A stretch of DNA of 64,000 bases from Anaerofustis stercorihominis DSM 17244 (GTDB lineage Bacteria; Bacillota; Clostridia; Eubacteriales; Anaerofustaceae), in assembly GCF_000154825.1 (NCBI RefSeq), contig NZ_DS560015.1:459052-523051 (forward strand), read 5' to 3'. The notes beneath the pieces are model-generated. The model was not told the DNA's origin, did no database searches, and saw only the letters and a list, made by a program, of their open reading frames with translations. A program made the translations under genes and the position numbers. Positions 1 through 8,682 of the stretch are shown here, piece after piece (position 1 is the first letter of the stretch; each line of letters begins with the position of its first letter).

Positions 1-558
1 AGATAATTCTTTATGACTTAGCTTATTGAGTTCACTTATAACTTCTTTTGCGTTATAAACTTTTTTATCATTTATTTTTACAATGATATCTCCCATTTTT
101 ATCCCCGCGTCTTTAGCGGGACAAACTTCATTGTCATTGACGTCGATAATAGACTGGAACTGAACGGCTATGGCACCTTTTGTATTCATGCTGACCCCGA
201 CCAATTTCCCCGACGGATGAAGCTTAACATTTGGGTAGACGTTAATGTTATAATTATTTATGGGAACTATTCCAAACAGCTTCGCCTTTAATTTGTATTT
301 ACCGGCAGAAGAAGAATAAACATCTATTTTGTCATTATCTACATTATAGTTTTTTTCACTTTTACCGTTTACCTTTAAATCCTCGTTTTCATTTTGAATA
401 CTGCAGTTTTTAGGTAAATTTAAAGAAACGCTTGTCGTTTGGCTGGATAAAACAGTTATTTCCTTTGTCGAAAAATTAAGATAAAGGATATAAGCTGATA
501 TAATTAATATTAATGATAGAAATCCTAAAAGAACTCTTTTCTTTTTTACTGCATTCAC
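1..558 (-). CDS. spoIVB: SpoIVB peptidase, N-terminal part (cut by window edge)
   Basis: SpoIVB is a serine peptidase secreted from the forespore; it triggers the SpoIVF/SpoIVFB pro-sigma-K checkpoint during sporulation. The visible 186 residues begin with a short basic stretch and one hydrophobic signal/anchor segment (about residues 8-24). They continue through the family-typical HPSGKLVGVSMNTKG stretch into a PDZ domain (GIKMGDIIVKINDKKV). The catalytic domain lies beyond base 1. The start is GTG at 556-558, preceded by GAGG at 567-570 with 8-nt spacing; no ATG fits. It lies 73 nt downstream of recN in the same orientation, as in Bacillus and Clostridium, and has its own sigma-F-like promoter. 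Its presence implies an endospore former. Confidence 0.9.
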   Translation of the reverse strand, partial: MNAVKKKRVLLGFLSLILIISAYILYLNFSTKEITVLSSQTTSVSLNLPKNCSIQNENEDLKVNGKSEKNYNVDNDKIDVYSSSAGKYKLKAKLFGIVPINNYNINVYPNVKLHPSGKLVGVSMNTKGAIAVQFQSIIDVNDNEVCPAKDAGIKMGDIIVKINDKKVYNAKEVISELNKLSHKELS

Positions 559-584
559 TTTTTATACCTCGTTTGTTTTTCATC

Positions 585-615
585 TATTTTCCCCAATGAA
601 AGGAAAAATATAAAC
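585..615 (-). promoter_or_regulatory. sigma-F/forespore-type promoter of spoIVB
   Basis: Read on the minus strand, GTTTA (611-615), a 16-nt spacer and GGGGAAAATA (585-594) match the sigma-F consensus GYWTA-N16-GGNRANAHTW at every defined position. The site lies in the 73-nt recN-spoIVB gap and would start transcription about 20 nt before the GTG. Forespore expression of spoIVB is established in Bacillus; that this site is used is inference. Confidence 0.6.
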
Positions 616-630
616 AAACTTTAAAAGTGA

Positions 631-2328
631 TTAGCTATTTTTTGATTTCTCAGCGTTTTCCAACATGTCTTTGGCATACATGAACGCATTATCACCGATA
701 CTCTCTCCGCTTATGATCCTAACAAGCTCATTTACTTTTTCTTCTTCATTCAATCTTACAAATGAAGTATATGTTTTTTCACCTTTTATTTCTTTTTTAA
801 TGAAATAATTCGTATCTCCCATTGCAGCTATCTGCGGAAGATGTGTGATTGCCATGATTTGATGATTTTTGGAAAGCTCCCACATTTGCTTTGCTACGAC
901 AAGTGCGGTCTGTCCGCTTATCCCTGTGTCAATTTCATCAAATATTAGTGAATCGATATTATCACTCTCCGATAATATCCTCTTGAATGAAAGCATTATT
1001 CTCGATATTTCACCCCCCGATGCGATTTTACTGAGAGGTTTCAAGCTCTCACCTTTGTTTGTTGATATTAAAAATGTAATATCGTCAATGCCTTTTTTAT
1101 TAAAACTCTCATTTTCCGTCAAATCTTTGAACCGAGCCGTAAAGACAGTCCCTTTCATCGACAGAAGTTCAAGGTTTTTACTGATCTTTTCACAAAAGTC
1201 TTTTGCGATTTTCTTTCTTTTATCCCTTAAAATATAAGAATGATCGAGATAATTTTCTCTTTTTTCCTTTAATTCTTTTTCTAATACTGAAATCCTTTCA
1301 TCATAATTATTTATAAGCTCCAATTCTTCGCTTATATTTTCTTTATACTCCAAGATTTCCTCAATGGTAGAACCGTATTTCTTTTTTAAATTATTTATTT
1401 TATTTAGCTTGCTTTCTATGTCGTTGAGTTCGGATGGATTAAAAGTGATAGAGTCTCTGTAATCCCTTAAAAAGAATATGACTTCATCTATCAAAGTTTT
1501 TCCTTCAGACAGCATTTCTATGCTTTCTTTCACACTGTCATCGAACCTTTCGACTTCCGAAAACATCTTCTCGGCTTCGGCAAGATTTATGGAAACATTA
1601 TTTTCATTCTTGTAAAGAAGAGAATAAGCTCCGTCGATATAATTGTAGATATTCTGAGAATTCAACAAAAGCTTTTCTCTTTTTGAAAGGGCTTCGTCTT
1701 CTCCGATCTCTAATTCCACTTCATCGATTTCTTTAAACTGCCTTGTGAGCAAATCTAAATTATCCTCATTTTCTTTGGCTTTGCTTTTTATGGATTTAAA
1801 ATCTTTTTCCGCTTTTTTGTATTCAAAATAAGACCTTTCGACATTTTCAAGATCGTCGTTTATTAAGTTATTTCCGTAAGCGTCAAGAAAAGATAAATGA
1901 GTATGCTGATTTAAAAGCTTTTGATGTTCATGCTGACCGTGAATATCAATCAGATGAGTACCTATTTCCTTAAGGGTGGAAACATTTACAAGAGAGTTAT
2001 TGACTCTGCATATATTCCTCCCTTTCGATGATATCTCTCTGTATAAAATAAGGGTACCGTCGCTGTAGTCGATAGAAAGGTCGTCCAAAACTTTTTTTAG
2101 CTCCAAACTATTATCGTCAACGGTAAAAAGTGCTTGGATATTCGCTTTATCCTGTCCCGTCCTTATATTTTCCAGTTTGGCATGTTCTCCGAGAACAAGT
2201 GAAAGGGCTCCTATGATAATGGACTTACCCGCACCGGTTTCCCCGGTTATGATATTGAGTCCTTCGTCAAAATCAATACTTAATTTATCTATGATCGCAT
2301 AGTTATTTATATTAAGTGATAAAAGCAT
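631..2328 (-). CDS. recN: DNA repair protein RecN
   Basis: RecN is an SMC-like ATPase acting early in double-strand-break repair by homologous recombination. At 565 aa it has the usual family length. The Walker A motif GETGAGKS sits at about residues 29-36. A long central coiled coil rich in Lys/Glu follows, then a C-terminal ATPase half with ASGGEISR and the Walker B stretch LIFDEIDTGISG near residue 465. The gene starts 4 nt after the argR stop and is part of the tlyA-nadK-argR-recN-spoIVB cluster. Confidence 0.96.
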   Translation of the reverse strand: MLLSLNINNYAIIDKLSIDFDEGLNIITGETGAGKSIIIGALSLVLGEHAKLENIRTGQDKANIQALFTVDDNSLELKKVLDDLSIDYSDGTLILYREISSKGRNICRVNNSLVNVSTLKEIGTHLIDIHGQHEHQKLLNQHTHLSFLDAYGNNLINDDLENVERSYFEYKKAEKDFKSIKSKAKENEDNLDLLTRQFKEIDEVELEIGEDEALSKREKLLLNSQNIYNYIDGAYSLLYKNENNVSINLAEAEKMFSEVERFDDSVKESIEMLSEGKTLIDEVIFFLRDYRDSITFNPSELNDIESKLNKINNLKKKYGSTIEEILEYKENISEELELINNYDERISVLEKELKEKRENYLDHSYILRDKRKKIAKDFCEKISKNLELLSMKGTVFTARFKDLTENESFNKKGIDDITFLISTNKGESLKPLSKIASGGEISRIMLSFKRILSESDNIDSLIFDEIDTGISGQTALVVAKQMWELSKNHQIMAITHLPQIAAMGDTNYFIKKEIKGEKTYTSFVRLNEEEKVNELVRIISGESIGDNAFMYAKDMLENAEKSKNS

Positions 2329-2332
2329 ATTT

Positions 2333-2788
2333 CTATCCTTTCTTTAATAATGATTCAAACTTTTTAACAAGCGCCTTTGCGTTATCTTCGGTCCTGACTA
2401 AAATGAATAATGTATCATCCCCTGCAACTGTCCCTATGATTTCATTCAATTTAAGTGCGTCAATAGCAACCCCCGCAGCCTGAGCCATACCCGTAATCGT
2501 ATGTAAGCATACGAAATTAGCTGCGTAATCTATGGTTAAGACCGCTTCACGGAATACATTCACTATCCTGTCGTCGAGTTCCGAACTCTGATTTGAATAA
2601 GCGGCGTATTTGTATTTACCGCTCTTTGTCATTACCTTTACAAGTTTCATTTGTCTTATGTCTCTTGAAACGGTAGCTTGAGTTACGTTTATTCCCGCCT
2701 CTCTTAAGTATTCCGTCAAATCTTCCTGAGTTTCAACTTCATATTTATTTAAAATTTCCAATATCTTAGAATGTCTGTCAATCTTCAT
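2333..2788 (-). CDS. argR: Arginine repressor ArgR/AhrC
   Basis: This is a transcriptional regulator of arginine metabolism that binds ARG boxes as an arginine-liganded hexamer. The 151 aa comprise an N-terminal winged helix-turn-helix (residues 1-70, with VTQATVSRDIRQMKLVK) and a C-terminal arginine-binding/oligomerisation domain. That domain contains GTVAGDDT at 119-126, the conserved ligand-binding Asp pair. The start codon overlaps the end of nadK by 11 nt and is preceded by a GGAG ribosome-binding site. ArgR next to recN is standard Firmicute synteny. Confidence 0.95.
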   Translation of the reverse strand: MKIDRHSKILEILNKYEVETQEDLTEYLREAGINVTQATVSRDIRQMKLVKVMTKSGKYKYAAYSNQSSELDDRIVNVFREAVLTIDYAANFVCLHTITGMAQAAGVAIDALKLNEIIGTVAGDDTLFILVRTEDNAKALVKKFESLLKKG

Positions 2789-3641
2789 TATCCAAATCTC
2801 CTTCCGCTATAGGATTTTTAATTTTATTTACAAGTAAAGAATAAAAGTTATAATCGTCAAATCTTATGAAATGTGCTTTCATGTCGCTCTTTTTAACGAT
2901 TATTTCATTATCCGTTATATCAGGCTGAGTGCTGTCTATGAATACACTGGTTATCTTGGGATTGAATTTGATTTTTACCACATCCTTTGAATTCACTATA
3001 ATGCTAGTGTTGTTCAAAGTGTGAGGACAAATAGGATTTATGATAAATAAATCGCAGTTAGGATTTACAACGGGACCGCCACTCGATAAATTATAAGCCG
3101 TAGACCCTGTAGGACCGGCGATTATTACTCCGTCCGCAAGATAATCCGCAAATACTTCGTCATTTATAAATACTTTGTACTCCGCAACTCCGTAATGATT
3201 TTTTCTGAACAGAACGGTATCATTCAGTGCAACTCCGAGTTTTAAACCATTTTTATCATATACATCGAGAAGCATCCTGTCGTCTATGGTATAATTCCCG
3301 TCGATTGCCTTATCAATATATTCTTTCCACTGATTTTTTTCTACATTTGCAAGAAATCCAACCGTGCCGAAATTTATACCAAGTATGGGTTTTTCGTATT
3401 TTCCAACTTGAGAAAGAGCTTTTAAAATGGTTCCGTCTCCCCCGATGATTATCAAAAATTCCACATTTTTGATAGTTTCTTCATTTAATATCGAGAAATT
3501 ATCTTTATCGGGGTCATTCAAAGGTTCTTCCAAATATATATGTATACCTTTTTCATATAGGTAATGTACGATTTGCTTTGTGAAGCTCATATATTTGTCT
3601 TTTTTATTATTAGTTATGATTCCAACATATCTTTCTTTCAT
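2778..3641 (-). CDS. nadK: NAD kinase
   Basis: NAD kinase phosphorylates NAD to NADP in the cytoplasm. The 287-aa product has the catalytic GGDGT motif at residues 67-71 and the family signature GPTGSTAYNLSSGGPVV in the C-terminal half. It starts 3 nt after the tlyA stop and overlaps argR by 11 nt, so the cluster is translationally tight. The tlyA-nadK-argR-recN order matches other Clostridia. Confidence 0.95.
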   Translation of the reverse strand: MKERYVGIITNNKKDKYMSFTKQIVHYLYEKGIHIYLEEPLNDPDKDNFSILNEETIKNVEFLIIIGGDGTILKALSQVGKYEKPILGINFGTVGFLANVEKNQWKEYIDKAIDGNYTIDDRMLLDVYDKNGLKLGVALNDTVLFRKNHYGVAEYKVFINDEVFADYLADGVIIAGPTGSTAYNLSSGGPVVNPNCDLFIINPICPHTLNNTSIIVNSKDVVKIKFNPKITSVFIDSTQPDITDNEIIVKKSDMKAHFIRFDDYNFYSLLVNKIKNPIAEGDLDNED

Positions 3642-3643
3642 GA

Positions 3644-4447
3644 TTACTTAAGCTCCTTATGTGCATTCTCAACACATTCTTCTACAGTCTTTTCTATATC
3701 TATCATATTATCCTCATTTTTGGTTACATATGCGATAAACTCTCTGTTCCCTTTGGGACCTTTTATCGGAGAATAATCAAGCTTTTCTACATACAGACCT
3801 TTATCTTTTAGTCCGTATATAACATCTTTGACCACTTTTTTATGGATATTTTTATCTTTTATTATGCCGTTACCTACCAAATCTTTTCCCGCTTCAAACT
3901 GCGGTTTTATAAGACAGATATAAAACCCGTCGTCTTTTAGGAAATTCAATAAGTTGTCAGCCAGTTTTAAAATTGAAATAAATGATACATCCATTACGAC
4001 TGTATCTATCATTTCTCCAACCTTTTCAAATTCCATATTCCTGAAATTTGTCTTCTCCAAGCAGACTACTCTTTCATCCTGTCTTAATTTATATGCAAAC
4101 TGTCCGTAACCGACATCGATACTGTATACTTTCTTTGCTCCGTTTTGAAGCAGACAGTCTGTAAAGCCTCCGCTGGAAGCTCCCACATCCATACAGGTCT
4201 TACCCGTTACGTCAGCATCAAATACTTTGAGTGCCTTATCAAGTTTAAAACCGCCCCTGCTTACAAAGGGGTTATCGTTTCCTTTTATTATTATATTGGA
4301 ATATATGTCTACCTTTGTTCCCGCTTTATCCACCCTTTGGTCGTTTACGAAAACAACTCCCGCCATTATAAGTCTCTTTGCCTTTTCTCTGCTTTCAGCC
4401 ATACCGCTTTCAAATAAAAGAACGTCTAATCTTTCTTTGCTTTTCAT
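3644..4447 (-). CDS. tlyA: TlyA family rRNA (cytidine-2'-O)-methyltransferase
   Basis: The 267-aa protein has an N-terminal S4 RNA-binding domain (about residues 5-65) and an FtsJ/RrmJ-type SAM-dependent methyltransferase domain with DVGASSGGFTDCLLQ as the SAM site. TlyA homologues methylate 16S/23S rRNA cytidines, and in some species activity confers capreomycin susceptibility; some family members were first described as hemolysins. It overlaps the upstream membrane-protein gene by 4 nt and is followed by nadK after 2 nt. Confidence 0.92.
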   Translation of the reverse strand: MKSKERLDVLLFESGMAESREKAKRLIMAGVVFVNDQRVDKAGTKVDIYSNIIIKGNDNPFVSRGGFKLDKALKVFDADVTGKTCMDVGASSGGFTDCLLQNGAKKVYSIDVGYGQFAYKLRQDERVVCLEKTNFRNMEFEKVGEMIDTVVMDVSFISILKLADNLLNFLKDDGFYICLIKPQFEAGKDLVGNGIIKDKNIHKKVVKDVIYGLKDKGLYVEKLDYSPIKGPKGNREFIAYVTKNEDNMIDIEKTVEECVENAHKELK

Positions 4448-4998
4448 TTTTCGCTTCTCCTTTTGAATGAAAACAGTTCTACAAAGACAGCCGCCTTTCT
4501 TACTATTTCCGTGGAATTCGCCATTGCGATATGTTTACCCAGAGCTTTTCCCCCAACGGTAAGCGCCGCAACGACGCCGTTTAAGATTATACTTATGACA
4601 AAAGTCTCCGATAAATTATAAATACCGGCTATTTTTACTATTATAATGGCAACCGTAGCACCACTGATGATACCGCAAATATCACCTATAACGTCATTAC
4701 AGATATTTGAAACCTGAGAAGCCTTGGAAACCAGATCCACTGCCTTTCTTGCTCCTTTTACTTTGTTTGCCGCCATTGCATTGAAAGGTGCCACCCCCTC
4801 GGTCGTGACCGCCGTACCGACCATATCGCATATGATACCGATAGCAATAATGGCTACAAGAACGAATAAAGCCCCCACCAGACCGGCGTTGCCGACAAGT
4901 GTTTCGCTTATAACATTAAAGGCCATTGATAAGCCAAAGGTCAAAAAGGTAATCTTTATTGCCCAGCTCCTGCCTTCGTTTTTTTTATCTTTTGACAT
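4444..4998 (-). CDS. Integral membrane protein, CNNM/CorB (DUF21)-like
   Basis: This is a 184-aa protein with three or four hydrophobic segments (about residues 15-35, 38-62, 107-130, 133-155). The stretch GVAPFNAMAANKVKGARKA between the second and third resembles the loop of DUF21/CNNM (CorB) magnesium-transporter domains. There is no CBS pair or CorC_HlyC domain, so it would be a stand-alone membrane domain. A good AGGAGG ribosome-binding site precedes the ATG. It is the first gene of the cluster running to spoIVB. The family call rests on resemblance only; transport function is unproven. Confidence 0.5.
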   Translation of the reverse strand: MSKDKKNEGRSWAIKITFLTFGLSMAFNVISETLVGNAGLVGALFVLVAIIAIGIICDMVGTAVTTEGVAPFNAMAANKVKGARKAVDLVSKASQVSNICNDVIGDICGIISGATVAIIIVKIAGIYNLSETFVISIILNGVVAALTVGGKALGKHIAMANSTEIVRKAAVFVELFSFKRRSEK

Positions 4999-5245
4999 CT
5001 TTCCTCCAATTTCACTATATTATAGCATATTTTTACATTTTTTTTATACTTATATTCAAATGGACAATTATATATCAAAAACAGGTCAATTTGACGTAAA
5101 TAATCACAAGATATAGTATCTTTTGTTTTATGAATATCATTATATAGTATATCACAAATACATCATCAAGTCCATTTTTATAGGTTGAAAACCCTTTGAA
5201 AACAGGCTTTTTCGACCATAAATCGACACGTGATTTTTCCTTTGT

Positions 5246-5452
5246 TTATCTGTAAAATCCGTTTGTATTATTCTTATCATTATCCGCTATTCTTTCCAAA
5301 TTTTTCGAAATATCTTTGATATCGCCGAAAAACCCGTCAAATTTTATTCTTAAATAACTTAAAAAAGAAATGATGGAAATAAAAACGACAAATAATAAAA
5401 CCGGATTTATAATATTAATTATTTTTGATAAACTTTCTAAAAAACCGCTCAT
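5246..5452 (-). CDS. Small single-pass membrane protein, unknown
   Basis: This is a 68-residue protein if translation starts at the ATG at 5450-5452, which has GGAGAG about 9 nt upstream. An in-frame ATG 10 codons earlier lies upstream of that site and is less likely. There is one hydrophobic segment (about residues 14-34), then a charged amphipathic tail (DGFFGDIKDISKNLERIAD) that could form a helix lying on the membrane. It is divergent from the DUF421 gene. I do not recognise a family. Confidence 0.45.
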   Translation of the reverse strand: MSGFLESLSKIINIINPVLLFVVFISIISFLSYLRIKFDGFFGDIKDISKNLERIADNDKNNTNGFYR

Positions 5453-5525
5453 ATTTATACTCTCCATGTTATAAAAATTCATTTATATCATATACTAAAA
5501 CTAAAAAAAAAGAAAGGTTTTAATT

Positions 5526-6158
5526 ATGTTAATTTGTTTTATCAGGGCAAGTGTAATTTACTTTTCCGTTCTTTTTGCCATTAGATTTCTCGGGAAAAGA
5601 CAAATAAGTGAATTCCAGCCATTTGAGCTCGTAATTACGATAATGATAGCGGATATAGTAACTCAGCCCATCGGAGATGTAAATGTACCGCTGTTAAACG
5701 GGATAATCCCTCTCGTCGTCCTAGTATTCCTTCAAACTTTAATTTCATTTATAACTTATAAAAACGAAAAGATGAGAGCATTTATCTGCGGTAAGCCCGA
5801 GTATTTGATTTACGACGGAGATATAATGCAAAAGCAAATGTCAAAAATGCTTATTGGAATAGACGATTTATGCGAACAGCTGAGAAATAACGATATAGTA
5901 GATTTAAACGAAGTATCGTATATGCTTTTGGAATCAAACGGACAGTCAAGCTTTATTAAAAAAATGGACAACGGTATACCCGTAAGTCTTATCAAATACG
6001 GAAAGAGGATGTATGAAAGCTTTAAGCTTGTAGGTTATACCGATGAAAGGCTTACGGAAGAGCTCAAACATCGCGATATAAAAGATGACAAAGATGTTTT
6101 TTGGGCATATATATACGATAACGTACTTTATATTATAAGAAAGGATAAATTAAAATAA
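5526..6158 (+). CDS. YetF-like DUF421 membrane protein
   Basis: The 210-aa protein has three N-terminal membrane helices containing the family stretch RFLGKRQISEFQPFELVITI, followed by two soluble DUF421 lobes. These carry the GKPEYLIYDG and LLESNGQSSFIKK motifs typical of Bacillus YetF/YdfS. Many spore formers carry several paralogues, and some relatives affect spore membrane resistance or germination; the molecular role is not settled. The stop codon overlaps the next start (TAATG), indicating translational coupling with the DUF4363 gene. Confidence 0.85.
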   Translation: MLICFIRASVIYFSVLFAIRFLGKRQISEFQPFELVITIMIADIVTQPIGDVNVPLLNGIIPLVVLVFLQTLISFITYKNEKMRAFICGKPEYLIYDGDIMQKQMSKMLIGIDDLCEQLRNNDIVDLNEVSYMLLESNGQSSFIKKMDNGIPVSLIKYGKRMYESFKLVGYTDERLTEELKHRDIKDDKDVFWAYIYDNVLYIIRKDKLK

Positions 6159-6538
6159 TGAGATCATTCAGTTTTGCGGCATTACTGCTTGCGGTCTTAC
6201 TCGGACTCAATATATTTTGTTATAATTTTATCAGGACAAGCGTCAGTGATATAGATTCCAGTATAGATAAAATCATTTCTCATGCGGATAAAAAAGACTT
6301 TAAAAAAGCAGAAAAAGAATTTCAGAAACTAAAAAGCAAATCGGAAGAAAGTAAAAAGATTTGGTTTATTATAATAAATCATCAGGAAATAGACAACGTG
6401 GATATTTCTATGAGACAAAGCGAAGCATATTTAAAAAAAGAAGCCGAAAGTGACCTTATAGCTTCTTTGAATACTCTTAAATATAATGTAAATAATGTTT
6501 ATGAAAGGGAAAAAGTAAATATAATCAACATTTTTTAG
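6158..6538 (+). CDS. DUF4363 family protein
   Basis: The 126-aa protein has one N-terminal membrane anchor (about residues 5-27) followed by an extracytoplasmic helical domain rich in Lys/Glu. Proteins of this type (DUF4363) commonly sit directly after DUF421 genes in Clostridia, as here with one overlapping base, suggesting they work as a pair. The last 14 bp overlap the end of convergent tyrA and no terminator separates them. Confidence 0.7.
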   Translation: MRSFSFAALLLAVLLGLNIFCYNFIRTSVSDIDSSIDKIISHADKKDFKKAEKEFQKLKSKSEESKKIWFIIINHQEIDNVDISMRQSEAYLKKEAESDLIASLNTLKYNVNNVYEREKVNIINIF

Positions 6539-7376
6539 AATGAGCTAAGTTACTTTTCTCCTTTAAAATACGACCTTCCTTGAGTAACTCTTCCATATAA
6601 TGAATATCGTCATTTTCAAGAGCTTCCCTGTATTTTTCAAGCTCCTTTATTATATTATCGACTTCGAACAATAAAGGCTCCTTATTCATGACGAAAAGCT
6701 CGCTCCACATATATTCGTTTAACTTGGCAACCCTTGTCAAATCTAAGAAACTTCCCGCAGAAAAGCCTTTTTCTTCAAGCAAAGAAGGGCTTTTTACATA
6801 AGCATTGCTGACTACATGAGCAAGCTGTGAAGTAAAAGCGATTATCTTATCATGCTCTTTCGGAGTTGTAATCACGCTTTCTTTAAATAACATCTCCTCA
6901 GCCAAATTTCTGAGAATTTTTACTTTTTCCATATTAGTATTTTCCGTCTTCGTTATTATGAAACTCGCACCTTTGAACAAATCATTGACCGCCGCGTCAT
7001 ATCCCCAAAGTTCTCTCCCCGCCATTGGATGAGTACCGATATAATCGACTTCGGCTTTTAATGCAAGAGGTTCTATCTTATCGACTATACTTCCTTTGAT
7101 ACCGCATAAATCTACCAAGGTTGAACCCCTTTTCATGGTTTTAAGCGCATCTGTGCAGACTTCTATTGTATTTACAGGATAGAGAGCAACTATGACCATG
7201 TCGAAATCACTTAAGTTATTCATAAGGACTATATCATCGATAGTCCCGTCTCTCTTAGCCTTTGTCAATGTTTCGTTATTAATATCAAACCCGTAGACCT
7301 TATTATTCGTATGCTGTTTTATCCCTTTTGCAAAAGAGGCACCTATAAGACCGAGCCCCACTACAGCTATATCCAT
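6525..7376 (-). CDS. tyrA: Prephenate dehydrogenase TyrA
   Basis: TyrA oxidatively decarboxylates prephenate to 4-hydroxyphenylpyruvate, the tyrosine branch. The 283-aa product has an N-terminal Rossmann NAD(P) site (GLGLIGASFAKG), the conserved GTHPMAG segment and the helical dimerisation domain with SQLAHVVSNAY. There is no C-terminal ACT domain, so feedback must come from elsewhere. It lies outside the aro operon, 14 nt downstream of the TraB-family gene, and overlaps the convergent DUF4363 gene by 14 bp. Confidence 0.92.
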   Translation of the reverse strand: MDIAVVGLGLIGASFAKGIKQHTNNKVYGFDINNETLTKAKRDGTIDDIVLMNNLSDFDMVIVALYPVNTIEVCTDALKTMKRGSTLVDLCGIKGSIVDKIEPLALKAEVDYIGTHPMAGRELWGYDAAVNDLFKGASFIITKTENTNMEKVKILRNLAEEMLFKESVITTPKEHDKIIAFTSQLAHVVSNAYVKSPSLLEEKGFSAGSFLDLTRVAKLNEYMWSELFVMNKEPLLFEVDNIIKELEKYREALENDDIHYMEELLKEGRILKEKSNLAHSKKC

Positions 7377-7390
7377 ATTTAACTCCTTAA

Positions 7391-8554
7391 TTAAAATATA
7401 CTTAGGAAACTTTTAAAAATATCGGCTCCCGCAACAAAAGTCCCTATCATACTTCCCAAATTTGCGAAAGTTACGACCAACAATATCTTGGTTATCCTGT
7501 TTTTCCATAATCCCTTAAAGCTATCCAAGTCACTGCTTAGATTTTCAAAATCAGATACCTTGGGTTTTCTTATATGAGCTTCCACAAGCCCGGCAAACCA
7601 GCCTGCCGCAAGAAGCGGATTAAGAGAAGTGAACGGTGCGGCTATAAACGCAGTTATGATAGAAGGGATACTTCCGAGAGCCAAAACTACGCCCAGTGCA
7701 CTGAGAGTCCCGTTAAAGAGGACCCAGCTTACTATCTGAGACATCCCCGTTGAAATGCTCTTAAAGAAACTTATAAGTATCATTGCAAGTATCAATATCG
7801 GTATACCAAAACCGATTATTTTCCCTGCTTTCCCGCCTTTGGGGATAGTATCTATTTCGCTTAAATCTATATCTTTTTCGATATTTTTTATTATCCCGTT
7901 CATATGTGCGGCCCCGACAACAGCAACTATTCTCTCGCCCTCAGCGTTTTTTATCTTTTGAGATAGATACTGATCTCTCTCATCCACGAGATATGTCTTT
8001 AAATCGGGAAAGTCCTCGCTGATTTCAAGAAGTGCATTTTCGATAAAATCCCCCTCTTTTATATTTTCAAGGTCTTCTTCTGTAAGTTCCTCATCTTCAA
8101 AGAAACTTAAGATAAGTCCCGACAGGAGTTTCATCTTTTCCCATAATGACATCTTTCTAAATATCCTTAAAAAAGTCGTCTTTATATCTCTGTCGGCAAG
8201 GGTGAGTTTACATCCTATCTCTTTGGATACCTTTATCGCATTTATCATTTCCTGTCCGGAGTTTATATCGAAGCTTTCCGCTATCCTCTTTTGATAAGAA
8301 CTTAAAATAAGATTTACCAAAAGTAAAGTAGTCTTTTTCTCCTTTATTACATTTACGATATCAGTATCCTGCCATGACTTATTGTTTTCAAGAGAAGAAT
8401 ATCTTCCTTCGTCCAGCTCTATACACACATTATCGGGCTTTATTTCCCTTATCAGATTTTCTACTTGAATGGCACTTTCCCTTGATACATGAGCAGTACC
8501 AATCAAAGTTATGTCTTTGCCATTTATAGTAATATTCCTTACCGTCTCAGACAT
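7391..8554 (-). CDS. TraB/PrgY (GumN-like) family protein
   Basis: The 387-aa protein has an N-terminal TraB domain with LIGTAHVSRESA at about residues 17-28, NVCIELDEGRYSSL, and AVVGAAHMNGI near 212. The C-terminal half contains about four membrane segments. TraB/Tiki-type domains are predicted metalloproteases; PrgY of Enterococcus blocks endogenous pheromone signalling. Whether this one degrades a peptide is unknown. It lies between the nrdJ terminator and tyrA and probably forms a two-gene unit with tyrA. Confidence 0.82.
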   Translation of the reverse strand: MSETVRNITINGKDITLIGTAHVSRESAIQVENLIREIKPDNVCIELDEGRYSSLENNKSWQDTDIVNVIKEKKTTLLLVNLILSSYQKRIAESFDINSGQEMINAIKVSKEIGCKLTLADRDIKTTFLRIFRKMSLWEKMKLLSGLILSFFEDEELTEEDLENIKEGDFIENALLEISEDFPDLKTYLVDERDQYLSQKIKNAEGERIVAVVGAAHMNGIIKNIEKDIDLSEIDTIPKGGKAGKIIGFGIPILILAMILISFFKSISTGMSQIVSWVLFNGTLSALGVVLALGSIPSIITAFIAAPFTSLNPLLAAGWFAGLVEAHIRKPKVSDFENLSSDLDSFKGLWKNRITKILLVVTFANLGSMIGTFVAGADIFKSFLSIF

Positions 8555-8584
8555 AATTCCTCCAAATCAAAATTAGATTAACAT

Positions 8585-8614
8585 AAAACCCTTTAAAATC
8601 AATTAAAGGGTTTT
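8585..8614 (-). terminator. Intrinsic terminator after nrdJ
   Basis: A perfect 12-bp stem (8585-8596 with 8603-8614, AAAACCCTTTAA) with a 6-nt loop lies 70 bp past the nrdJ stop. Its U-containing tail faces the minus direction. It separates nrdJ from the TraB-tyrA unit. Confidence 0.65.
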
Positions 8615-8682
8615 AAACTATCATATATTTTACCATTTTTATAATGATTTATAAAGGGTTTAACCATTTATTTACATTTATT

